DNA of 18,416 nucleotides from PGYR01 sp041675005 (GTDB lineage Bacteria > Bacteroidota > Ignavibacteria > Kapaibacteriales > UBA2268): contig JBAYUQ010000034.1 of NCBI GenBank assembly GCA_041675005.1, forward strand, positions 1 to 18,416. Direction: 5' to 3'. Below, piece by piece: positions 8,941-15,348 of the stretch; position 1 is the stretch's first letter; the number at the start of each line of letters is the position of its first letter. Made by a program: the position numbers and the translations under genes. Under the pieces are notes generated by a model. That model did not search any database. It was not told the DNA's origin and saw only the letters and a program-made list of their open reading frames with translations.

Positions 8941-8970
8941 TAATCCCTATAAAACATAGATGTGATATAA

Positions 8971-9384
8971 ATGGCTAAAAAAGTTGCAAAAAGAAGAACA
9001 AGAAGAGCAAAGTACTTAACACTTTACTCTCCCTTCTTGATGAAAGAAACTAAGCATGAGCTGATAGGCGAGCCTATCGAAACAGAAAATGGAAGACACC
9101 AATGGGCTAGATGTACTCGTAGTAGACACTCTCAGCTTGTTAACCTAGACACTATCGAAGCAGAAAGAGATAAGTCTAAGGCAGTTATCCATATCTCTAA
9201 AGATGATGCTCGTAAATATTCTCCAAGAGAAGCTTATGACATCGGAGAAATACTTTATCATAAGATATTTGATGATGTGGGAATCGTACGTGCAAAAGAA
9301 GTAACATCAACTGGCGGTCACGCTATAGTTGTTCAGTTCGAAAAATCAGAAGAAAAAAGACTAATAGAAAATTATTCAAACTAA
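8971..9384 (+). CDS. Small basic protein with PcrA/UvrD-tail-like C-terminus
   Basis: 137 residues. The first ~15 are very basic (AKKVAKRRTRRAK). The middle holds RHQWARCTRSRHSQLVNL, reminiscent of a worn zinc ribbon with only one Cys left. The C-terminal ~50 residues fit a pattern I know as YxxGexixHxxFxxxGxVxxxx...ixVxFexxxKxL: YDIGEILYHKIFDDVGIV ... HAIVVQFEKSEEKRL. That pattern occurs at the C-terminal end of PcrA/UvrD helicases (a Tudor-like fold that binds RNA polymerase) and in small stand-alone bacterial proteins. A nucleic acid or RNA polymerase binding role is therefore possible. It has its own clear promoter, and rpsU follows 25 bp downstream, so the pair forms one operon. Family similarity is by motif memory only. 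Confidence 0.7.
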   Translation: MAKKVAKRRTRRAKYLTLYSPFLMKETKHELIGEPIETENGRHQWARCTRSRHSQLVNLDTIEAERDKSKAVIHISKDDARKYSPREAYDIGEILYHKIFDDVGIVRAKEVTSTGGHAIVVQFEKSEEKRLIENYSN

Positions 9385-9393
9385 ATACCATAT

Positions 9394-9404
9394 AAAGAGG
9401 TGAT
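9394..9404 (+). promoter_or_regulatory. Unusually strong Shine-Dalgarno of rpsU
   Basis: AAAGAGGTGAT matches 10 of 11 bases of the full anti-SD complement AAGGAGGTGAT and lies 5 nt before the GTG start. No other gene in the window has more than a 4-5 base match. In Flavobacterium johnsoniae bS21 helps hide the anti-SD, and rpsU is among the few genes keeping a strong SD, giving autoregulation. Confidence 0.82.
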
Positions 9405-9409
9405 ATCAA

Positions 9410-9607
9410 GTGGTAGGTATAAATGTCCAAAATAATGAATCAATAGACAGAGCTCTAAGAAGATTCAAGAAGAAATACGAGAGAAGTGGCGTACTAAGAG
9501 AGTACAAGAAAAGAACGCAATTCATCAAACCTTCGGTAGAGAAGAGAATGGCTCGTATAAAAGCAGAAAGAAGACAAAGAAAGATTTCAAAAGATATGCA
9601 AAACTAG
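9410..9607 (+). CDS. rpsU: 30S ribosomal protein bS21
   Basis: 65 residues, normal length for bS21. Typical features are the N-terminal V-x-V-x-NESIDRALRRFKKK block, GVLREYKKR, then KPSVEKRMARIKAERRQRK with a basic tail. bS21 sits on the 30S platform near the 3' end of 16S rRNA and affects initiation; in Bacteroidota it contributes to covering the anti-Shine-Dalgarno. The start is GTG at 9410 rather than ATG, fixed by the strong SD 5 nt upstream and by the conserved N-terminus. It is the second gene of an operon behind a small basic protein, and a strong terminator follows. Expected control: high bS21 shuts off SD-dependent translation of its own mRNA; low bS21 restores it. Confidence 0.95.
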   Translation: MVGINVQNNESIDRALRRFKKKYERSGVLREYKKRTQFIKPSVEKRMARIKAERRQRKISKDMQN

Positions 9608-9642
9608 AGATTATACAATTTCTTTGTTATACCACTTTTTAT

Positions 9643-9670
9643 AAAAATCCCGCACAAGTCGGGATTTTTT
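9643..9670 (+). terminator. Rho-independent terminator of the rpsU operon
   Basis: 10-bp stem AAAAATCCCG (9643-9652) with CGGGATTTTT (9660-9669), 7-nt loop, T run. It is 36 bp after the rpsU stop. Confidence 0.93.
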
Positions 9671-10078
9671 ATTGCCCTATTTTTCCTATTCCTCATTATT
9701 ACAATCAAAAACAACAAGGGAACTTGTTCCCTTGTCCTAATTTGTTACTAATCCGATTCACTCTAACTCTAGTTGTAACATATAGATACACTTATTGAGA
9801 AATATCATTTGTTTTAAAAATATTTCTTGCATTTTAATTTATTTTATTTTAAGTTAGACACAAATGAAATAAATCAGTATTTGTAAAGCGTTTTGATAAA
9901 TGAATTACAAATGAATCCATCAACAAAGCACCACTCAACGGGAGGCAAAAAGTGGTGAGCACAATATAAAAGCTATAAAAAAAAGTCAGAAAAAACGAAA
10001 GTCGTCTTTCCTGACCGTAGTTGTCAAACTAATTCTTGGCGAACACATTATAATGCAGCTCCACCATATGATAAACAT
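9671..10078 (+). other. Long intergenic stretch with two hairpins and an orphan open frame
   Basis: No complete gene is visible here. A perfect 9-bp palindromic hairpin lies at 9714-9735 (ACAAGGGAA with TTCCCTTGT, loop CTTG), with no T run. Bases 9740-9900 are AT-rich with no strict TAnnTTTG promoter. A second hairpin (CACCACT 9929-9935 with AGTGGTG 9951-9957) carries GGGAGG in its loop. From 9911 the frame of the next gene reads ATG and 15 codons to a TGA at 9956, then stays open to 10390. Confidence 0.6.
9714..9735. repeat. Perfect 9-bp inverted repeat
   Basis: ACAAGGGAA (9714-9722), CTTG, TTCCCTTGT (9727-9735). It lies 44 bp beyond the rpsU terminator and lacks a T run on either side, so it is more likely a protein binding site, or a structural or repeat element, than a terminator. 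Confidence 0.6.
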
Positions 10079-10390
10079 TTGTATCATTGCCCTAATGGTC
10101 GGAAATACTATTCATATTTATGGAAATCCTGCCAGAAATGGGTTCGTAAATATGGCTTATATGATGATGGAGTAATTTCTTATTTTGGTTGGTATTTTGA
10201 ATTAGAAGATTGCGGTGGTGAAGTTTGTTGCGAAGAACAAATTAATGTTTGTTTTAATACCACAACTCAACAGTTAAATATTTTTAGACAACTAACAAGT
10301 CATGTAAGTGGTGAGTGTCCTGAAAATGTACCAAATGAATTTGAATCTCATTGCTCAACACCATGTAACATAATATATATAGGAGAATAG
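10079..10390 (+). CDS. Cysteine-rich small protein, start uncertain or gene broken
   Basis: Only a TTG at 10079 offers a start in this frame, giving 103 residues, but the same frame continues upstream to 9959 with protein-like sequence (KTKVVFPDRSCQTNSWRTHY, then YNAAPPYDKHLYHCPNGRKY). An in-frame TGA at 9956 cuts it from an ATG at 9911. So the true protein may be ~159 residues with a nonsense codon, or the gene is decaying. There are nine cysteines in the 103-residue form, including CGGEVCCEEQINVC and the terminal CSTPC, which suggests disulfides and an extracytoplasmic site, but no signal peptide is visible. The stop is 4 bp before the next ATG, and GGAG near its end serves the next gene, so the three genes are coupled. 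I do not recognise the family for certain. Confidence 0.5.
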   Translation: MYHCPNGRKYYSYLWKSCQKWVRKYGLYDDGVISYFGWYFELEDCGGEVCCEEQINVCFNTTTQQLNIFRQLTSHVSGECPENVPNEFESHCSTPCNIIYIGE

Positions 10391-10394
10391 TGAA

Positions 10395-10841
10395 ATGATA
10401 AAATTATTAATTTTAATACTTATTTTAATTATTCTAGAGTATTCTTATAGTGAGACAAAAGTCCTTAGAAGTGAAAAATCAATTGATTCTGGAAAATTAT
10501 TTACTTCTGAAAAAAGTCAAGAAATAATTAAAGATTATAATATTATAGAAATACCTAAATCACAATTATTGTATGATAAAAATAAAGATGTAAATTTAGT
10601 TAGTAATGACGGTGGGAAGACTTGGTTCAAGAAAGAAGTTAAAATAACAAATTCCTATACTGTTTCTTCAGATTCGCAGTTAATAGAGTTACTACCAAAA
10701 GATATTCAAAATCTTAGAGTTTCAAATATAAATGGAAGTACGGTTGAAAATGATTTGAATACATTAGTAAATGGAATTTATTTCATTCAATTCATTAACA
10801 ATAATATGACTCACTTTTATAAAGTAATGGTACTAAAATGA
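10395..10841 (+). CDS. Small secreted protein with T9SS-like tail
   Basis: 148 residues. A hydrophobic signal peptide (MIKLLILILILIILEYSYS) is followed by a ~75-residue region with one Asp-box-like motif, SNDGGKTW (SxDxGxxW), seen in BNR/sortilin beta-propellers; a single copy cannot form a propeller. The last ~50 residues (LRVSNINGSTVENDL, NGIYFIQF, FYKVMVLK) resemble the second half of a type A T9SS sorting domain, but the usual YPNP opening is replaced by ELLPKDIQ. The start has GGAG about 10 nt upstream, inside the end of the preceding gene, and its stop overlaps the next ATG by 4 bp. It may be a remnant of a larger protein or a real minimal cargo. Function unknown. Confidence 0.72.
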   Translation: MIKLLILILILIILEYSYSETKVLRSEKSIDSGKLFTSEKSQEIIKDYNIIEIPKSQLLYDKNKDVNLVSNDGGKTWFKKEVKITNSYTVSSDSQLIELLPKDIQNLRVSNINGSTVENDLNTLVNGIYFIQFINNNMTHFYKVMVLK

Positions 10842-12226
10842 AATATATTATAATCATTATCTCTTTTCTTATAGTAAATATACTTAGTTCCCAAACATAT
10901 ACGGAACACCCAACTGATATCGGCAACCTACAATCCAAATCCTTTATTAAATCGAGTGATGGTTATTATGTATCTATAATAAAAGGGGCCGATGCATTAA
11001 TAGTAAAGTTAGATAATGATTATAATATTTTATGGCAGGATTCAATTGGCTCATATCAACCTGAAGGTTACCCGAATTTAGATAAATGGATTTATTCTAA
11101 TGTTGGAATATCAATCAATTCAAATCATATAAGAGTTAATGCTATTGGAACTTATGGTATATTAACATCAAGTTCAAATTATTTGAGATCAATTATATAT
11201 GATAACAAAGGTAATCGATTAACCGATAGTCTCTGTTATTGCGAAGAAAACTGGTACAGTGGGAGATCACCAAAGATGGAATCTATAGATGAAAAAGAAT
11301 CATTTATTGCTTGGTCAAAGTACACAGGTAAGACTGTAATTGAACACAATGCCGTTGTAAGAGTTGATGAAAATGGTATAAGACAGTGGCTCACAGTTTT
11401 GGATACAAATATCCTACCTTATATGTATCGTATAAATGACGTTACAATTGATGAAGATAAAAACCTATGGTTAGTAGGTCAAACAGAAGTAGAAGGTGAA
11501 ACATCACTTACTCCGCCATATTTGGCTAAAGTTTCTTATGATGGTAACGAGCTTGGGAGATATTCTGCTAATATTAATGAAAAATATACTGGGTATGATA
11601 TAAGTATAATCAACAATAAACCAGTACTAATTGGAGGTTGGTTAGAATATAATGATGATTTCCGATTTGGTTTCAAATATCGTGTCAGATTGCTAAAACT
11701 GGAAAACAACCAGATAGTAGAAACTGATATTATTTATGATGAAATGGATTATGTTTCACTCGACGTATTGCTTCAAACAAGTGATGGCGGCTTGATGTTA
11801 GTGCTTCAAACAAGTGAATTAAGCGATAAGCTCCCTGAGGTTGTTTATAGTACGCAAGATATTCTTTTTGTTAAACTAGATTCGAATTTAAACGAAGAAT
11901 GGAGAATGAAATATGGTAAGGAGAACCAAGCTGAAACATTTTATCAAGCAATAGAAGAAGCATCAGGGAAATACACGTTTGCGGGTAGAGTCGGTGGTAA
12001 ATATACATTAGTAAAAGTGGAAAATACAGTAACAAATATAGAAGTGGAACAAACAAAAGAATATAATTCTATTGATATATATGATTTATCAGGTAGGTTT
12101 ATCTCAACTATAGATTCTAAAGATAAAATAGACAAGAATAATTTCAAATCGGGAACTTATATTTTACAATTTAGCAATAAGAATAATGAGTTAGTCAAAA
12201 TCGAGAAACTCATCATCACAAAGTAA
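10838..12226 (+). CDS. Secreted beta-propeller-like T9SS cargo protein
   Basis: 462 residues. Signal peptide MKYIIIIISFLIVNILSSQ. The body has repeating blades of the type FIKSSDGYYVSIIKGADALIVKLDNDYNILWQ, LLQTSDGGLMLVLQ and DILFVKLDSNLNEEWRMKYG. This SDGG...KLD...W pattern is common in secreted Bacteroidota proteins thought to form beta-propellers. The C-terminal ~55 residues end in a shortened T9SS sorting domain (IDIYDLSGRFIST, SGTYILQFSNKN, KLIITK), again without a YPNP opening. The ATG overlaps the preceding stop by 4 bp (ATGA), so translation is coupled. Base composition is very AT-rich, as in the two genes before it and unlike dusB or the LCP gene, which suggests an accessory region. 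Substrate or ligand unknown. Confidence 0.82.
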   Translation: MKYIIIIISFLIVNILSSQTYTEHPTDIGNLQSKSFIKSSDGYYVSIIKGADALIVKLDNDYNILWQDSIGSYQPEGYPNLDKWIYSNVGISINSNHIRVNAIGTYGILTSSSNYLRSIIYDNKGNRLTDSLCYCEENWYSGRSPKMESIDEKESFIAWSKYTGKTVIEHNAVVRVDENGIRQWLTVLDTNILPYMYRINDVTIDEDKNLWLVGQTEVEGETSLTPPYLAKVSYDGNELGRYSANINEKYTGYDISIINNKPVLIGGWLEYNDDFRFGFKYRVRLLKLENNQIVETDIIYDEMDYVSLDVLLQTSDGGLMLVLQTSELSDKLPEVVYSTQDILFVKLDSNLNEEWRMKYGKENQAETFYQAIEEASGKYTFAGRVGGKYTLVKVENTVTNIEVEQTKEYNSIDIYDLSGRFISTIDSKDKIDKNNFKSGTYILQFSNKNNELVKIEKLIITK

Positions 12227-12230
12227 AATA

Positions 12231-12255
12231 AAAAAAAGCTCCCTCGGGAGCTTTT
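12231..12255. terminator. Bidirectional terminator
   Basis: AAAAAGCTCC with GGAGCTTTTT around a CTCG loop (12233-12255), with A and T runs on both sides, so it can stop transcription from both convergent genes. Confidence 0.88.
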
Positions 12256-12256
12256 T

Positions 12257-12670
12257 CTATTTCCTACTACTTCGCATAGCTTTTACTATAGCTAATTCCT
12301 GGCTATTAGATAATCTTTCATATTTCTCATCATCCATAGCTATTAGTCCTACTTTTGATTGCTCATCATAGTGAAATCCCCATCCGTAGCTTTTCGCTAG
12401 GGGAGACGACCTAAAGCAGGGTTGCCCTTTTGAGAAAAATGATTCTCTTTCTTTGTCAGTAGGGGCTATGCCTTTTCTTTCACAATGAATCTGGAATATT
12501 ATATCATCTGAAGTGAAATGAAAAGGATTTTCAGTTATCATCTCGAATTGCATTCTTGCTATCGATTTTGGTTTATCTATTTTGAGTGGTGGTATCTCTG
12601 ATTCTGTCTTTTTGCAATCTTCTGCTACACATATAAAAGTATTTGTATAATTTGTGGTATGTATTTTCAT
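12257..12670 (-). CDS. DUF6157 family protein
   Basis: 137 residues from the ATG at 12670. The whole length fits DUF6157 as I remember it: MKIHTTNYTNTFICVAEDC, EIPPLKIDKPKSIARMQFEM, FTSDDIIFQIH, FFSKGQPCFRSSPLAKSYGWG and the end IVKAMRSSRK. It is a small cytoplasmic protein without signal peptide; the biochemical role is unknown. The frame extends 22 codons upstream, but the conserved N-terminus and a promoter at 12701-12729 fix the ATG chosen here. It is convergent with the secreted propeller gene and divergent from the DUF3108 gene. Confidence 0.82.
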   Translation of the reverse strand: MKIHTTNYTNTFICVAEDCKKTESEIPPLKIDKPKSIARMQFEMITENPFHFTSDDIIFQIHCERKGIAPTDKERESFFSKGQPCFRSSPLAKSYGWGFHYDEQSKVGLIAMDDEKYERLSNSQELAIVKAMRSSRK

Positions 12671-12700
12671 AATAGTTGACGATTGTGTTTTACATTTGAA

Positions 12701-12729
12701 CAAAAATACTCTATATTTCGTATTAACAA
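12701..12729 (-). promoter_or_regulatory. Probable promoter for the DUF6157 gene
   Basis: Read on the - strand: TTG (12729-12727), 18 bp, TATTTTTG (12708-12701). The -7 element is a full match; the spacer is slightly short. Predicted leader ~25 nt. Confidence 0.55.
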
Positions 12730-12749
12730 TAAACAACTGGTAAAAACTA

Positions 12750-13547
12750 ATGAATAAGTTTGTAATAATTATATCTTCTATCCTTTTATTTTCATTCTCT
12801 GTAGCTAGATCGCAAGATTACAGCAATGAAACTTTCCGATACGTAGAGAATGAAGCATTCGGTTTTGGTGAGAAGCTAGACTACAAAGTCGGCTACAAGT
12901 TCATCACTGCTGGGACTGGCTCGTTCTATATAAAGAAAGAACCGCTTATGATAAATGGTAGAAAAACTTATGACGTTAATTTTTATGTGAAATCTCTAGC
13001 AAGTCTTGCGTGGATATACGAAGTAAAAGATTGGTACAAGACTGCTCTCGATGTAGGTGGGATATTCCCTTGGAGGTTCGAACAGCACATACGCGAAGGA
13101 AAATATAAGCGTGATTTCAGTGCTGATTTCGATCAAAAGAAAAACATAGCTAAAACTACTGAAGGTGAATACAAAATCCCTGAATATGTGAATGATATTG
13201 TGTCGGCTCTTTACTTTGTACGTACTTGGGATTTGAAAAACATGAAAAAAGACTCAATAGCTTACCTTAATAACTTTTACAAAGATTCTACTTTCACTTT
13301 AGGAATAAAAATGCTTGGTACTCAGACTATTGAGGTAGAAGCTGGTAAATTCAAGTGTCACGTAGTTGAGCCACTAGTGCAAGAGGGTGGACTATTCAAA
13401 AGTGAAGGGAACATAGTAGTATGGATGACTGCTGATGACAGGAAAATCCCTGTGAAAGTGGCGACTAAAATACTAATAGGGTACGTAGGTGCCGAATTAA
13501 CTAAATACAGTGGTGTAAGAGGTAAGATAGATGCAAAAATTGAGTAA
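12750..13547 (+). CDS. DUF3108 exported protein
   Basis: 265 residues. Signal peptide MNKFVIIISSILLFSFSVARSQ. The mature part follows the DUF3108 pattern: FGFGEKLDYKVGYKFITAGTGSF, TYDVNFYVKSLASLAWIYEVKDWYKTALD, PWRFEQHIREGKYKRDFSADFD, then VNDIVSALYFVR and the C-terminal KCHVVEP...VWMTADDRKIPVKV. Members are periplasmic or outer-membrane associated and of unclear role; the long beta-strand layout resembles lipid carriers of the LolA/LolB kind, which is inference. The LolA-like gene downstream overlaps it by 17 bp, so the two are co-expressed and may act together in lipid or lipoprotein transfer. No SD is visible at its start. Confidence 0.85.
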   Translation: MNKFVIIISSILLFSFSVARSQDYSNETFRYVENEAFGFGEKLDYKVGYKFITAGTGSFYIKKEPLMINGRKTYDVNFYVKSLASLAWIYEVKDWYKTALDVGGIFPWRFEQHIREGKYKRDFSADFDQKKNIAKTTEGEYKIPEYVNDIVSALYFVRTWDLKNMKKDSIAYLNNFYKDSTFTLGIKMLGTQTIEVEAGKFKCHVVEPLVQEGGLFKSEGNIVVWMTADDRKIPVKVATKILIGYVGAELTKYSGVRGKIDAKIE

Positions 13548-14148
13548 AATAATAATACTAGTATTCGTGCTGTCTGCAGCTATGGCTTTCGCACAGAATG
13601 ACAAAGAAAGCGTTTTCAAAGCATTAAAATCTGAGTACAATGGAATAAATACAATTCATGTTATATTCGGTATGTCTGAGATGAATGAGAAAGCGGCTGA
13701 GCTATACGCTAAGAAAGGCGGCAAAATGCACTTGTCATTGAAAGACAATATTATAATTTCAGATGGTGAGACTATATGGAATATCAGCCCGGGTTCGTCA
13801 GCTACTGTTAGCGACTATGAAGATTCTAAAGATATGACTTTGGAAACTATTTTCTTCGGTTTGATGGATGAGTTGGAGCCAATAACTTACACAGCCCTCA
13901 AAAACACAAGCAACAATGAAAAGTACAGCTTGAAGTTAAAGCCAAAAGCTCGCTCTGATTATAATGCACAGCTGAAATACCTTACTCTGTACTTTGGTAA
14001 TAATAAGGATTTGACTCGTGTTATAGTAGATACTCCGAACGGAGTTATGAATTACACTATCAAATTAATAGAAAAAGACCCGAAAATCGATTCTAATAAG
14101 TTCAAATATACTCCTACTAAAGATGTAGAAGTTATAGATTTCAGATAA
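13531..14148 (+). CDS. LolA-like periplasmic lipoprotein carrier
   Basis: 205 residues, the usual LolA size. Signal peptide MQKLSKIIILVFVLSAAMAFAQ. The mature part has the LolA-like order: an N-terminal helix (FKALKSEYNGINTIHVIF), strand pairs (KGGKMHLSLKDNIIISDGETIWNISPGS), then LKLKPKA and a late strand set (YLTLYFGNNKDLTRVIVDTPNG). LolA carries lipoproteins from the inner to the outer membrane; Bacteroidota normally lack a recognisable LolB. The start at 13531 lies inside the DUF3108 gene with GAGGT upstream, and no terminator follows before convergent dusB 3 bp away. Sequence similarity to LolA is judged by layout, so the family call is likely but not certain. Confidence 0.75.
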   Translation: MQKLSKIIILVFVLSAAMAFAQNDKESVFKALKSEYNGINTIHVIFGMSEMNEKAAELYAKKGGKMHLSLKDNIIISDGETIWNISPGSSATVSDYEDSKDMTLETIFFGLMDELEPITYTALKNTSNNEKYSLKLKPKARSDYNAQLKYLTLYFGNNKDLTRVIVDTPNGVMNYTIKLIEKDPKIDSNKFKYTPTKDVEVIDFR

Positions 14149-14151
14149 GTA

Positions 14152-15210
14152 TTAGGTGCCAGCAGTTTGCTTATCGACGTAAGCGTCACTTTCGCAGCTC
14201 AGTTTCTGAACTGTTCGCACTTTACTTATCGGTTCTAATTTATCAGTTCTATCTAGCTCGTCATAGTATTTCTCTAGTACAGTCCTAACTGCATCAAAAG
14301 TAGTAAATTCCATCAGTTCTCTTCTGACTGCAGAAGCGTTATAATATCCCTTCAGATAGCCGGAATAATGCTTACGGAATACCAATAGTCCGTGTTCGCC
14401 ACGATGCTCCACTGTTAACCGCAAATGCTCAAGACAAGTGTCTATTTTCAATCGTAAATCTGGCTCACCTGGGTCGAACCCCTGCTCCATCATCACTTTC
14501 GCTCTGTGAAATATAAAAGGATAGCCGATACAAGCTCTGCCTATCATTAGTGCATCAGCGTTATACTCTTCGAATGCGATTTTGCAATCTTCTGCACTTC
14601 GAACATCACCGTTCAATATAACTGGTATAGTTACTTTTTCTTTTATCTTAGGTACCCAGCTCCAATCTGCTTTGCCAGTCATACCCATACTTCTTGTTCT
14701 GCAATGTATAGCAAATGCTTTCGCTCCTGCTTGCTCCATCATCTGAGCTACGTCAACAGCTATTATATTTTCTTGGTCCCAGCCCAATCTAGTTTTCACA
14801 GTTACCGGAATATTCACTGCTTCTACAACAGCTCTTGTTTGCTCAACCATTCTTTCTGGTTGCTTTAGGAATGCTGCACCAGCTTCTCGCTGCACGACTT
14901 TTTTCACCCAACATCCATAATTGATGTCCAGTATATCCGCACCAGAATCTTCGACTATTTTGGCACTTGTTACCATACTTTCGACATCTGCACCGAATAT
15001 CTGAATAGCCGTCGGACGCTCTTCTGGGTCTATTATCAACTTGCGTTGCGATTGTCTCGAATGCCTGATTATCCCTTCGGAAGCGATGAACTCCGAATAC
15101 ACTATATCTGCACCCAATTTCTTACAGATTACTCTGAATGGTAAATCTGATACATCTTCCATCGGTGCAAGGAATATACCGTTGCCTATTTCTACGTTGC
15201 CTATTTTCAT
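14152..15210 (-). CDS. dusB: tRNA-dihydrouridine synthase, DusB type
   Basis: 352 residues. It reduces uridines in the tRNA D-loop with FMN and NADPH. TIM-barrel motifs in order: FLAPMEDVSDLPFR, AIQIFGADV, DILDINYGCWVKKVV with the catalytic Cys100, VTVKTRLGW (Lys139), AIHCRTRSMGMTGKADW (His169), ILNGDVRS (Asn200) and LMIGRACIGYPFIF. A helical tRNA-binding domain follows (~245-335; RGEHGLLVFRKHYSGYLKG). The residue after the catalytic Cys is Trp; most Dus enzymes have Pro (GCP). The N-terminus aligns with the family from the first Met, so the start is firm even though the predicted promoter ends only 5 nt upstream. It meets the LolA-like gene tail to tail with a 3-bp gap and no terminator. Confidence 0.92.
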   Translation of the reverse strand: MKIGNVEIGNGIFLAPMEDVSDLPFRVICKKLGADIVYSEFIASEGIIRHSRQSQRKLIIDPEERPTAIQIFGADVESMVTSAKIVEDSGADILDINYGCWVKKVVQREAGAAFLKQPERMVEQTRAVVEAVNIPVTVKTRLGWDQENIIAVDVAQMMEQAGAKAFAIHCRTRSMGMTGKADWSWVPKIKEKVTIPVILNGDVRSAEDCKIAFEEYNADALMIGRACIGYPFIFHRAKVMMEQGFDPGEPDLRLKIDTCLEHLRLTVEHRGEHGLLVFRKHYSGYLKGYYNASAVRRELMEFTTFDAVRTVLEKYYDELDRTDKLEPISKVRTVQKLSCESDAYVDKQTAGT

Positions 15211-15215
15211 AAGTG

Positions 15216-15248
15216 CAAAACTAAGGAATTATTACTAGATTAAGCAAA
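15216..15248 (-). promoter_or_regulatory. Bacteroidota-type promoter very close to the dusB start
   Basis: Read on the - strand: TTTG (15248-15245), 21 bp, TAGTTTTG (15223-15216). Only 5 nt separate the -7 element from the ATG at 15210, so the mRNA would start at or within a few bases of the start codon. Confidence 0.65.
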
Positions 15249-15297
15249 TAGAATGACCATAAATGTTAATTATATAACGTGCTTCTAAAGATTCTTC

Positions 15298-15328
15298 TTG
15301 ACATTGATGTAAAAAGTCCATAATTTTT
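15298..15328 (+). promoter_or_regulatory. Possible promoter of the LCP-sixA pair
   Basis: TTG (15298-15300), 20 bp, TAATTTTT (15321-15328), one mismatch from TAnnTTTG. The start would be near 15335, just before the candidate start codons. Confidence 0.4.
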
Positions 15329-15348
15329 CAGCTATCTAATTGGTATAA

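Noticed and set aside
9977..9984. Run of eight A as a programmed frameshift site
   Set aside because: The alternative frame upstream also has no start codon, so a shift would not join the Cys-rich frame to a proper beginning; the in-frame TGA is the simpler problem.
9911..10390. Genome-wide recoding of TGA as an amino acid
   Set aside because: Other intact genes end normally at TGA (10841, 16719), so TGA is a stop in this genome.
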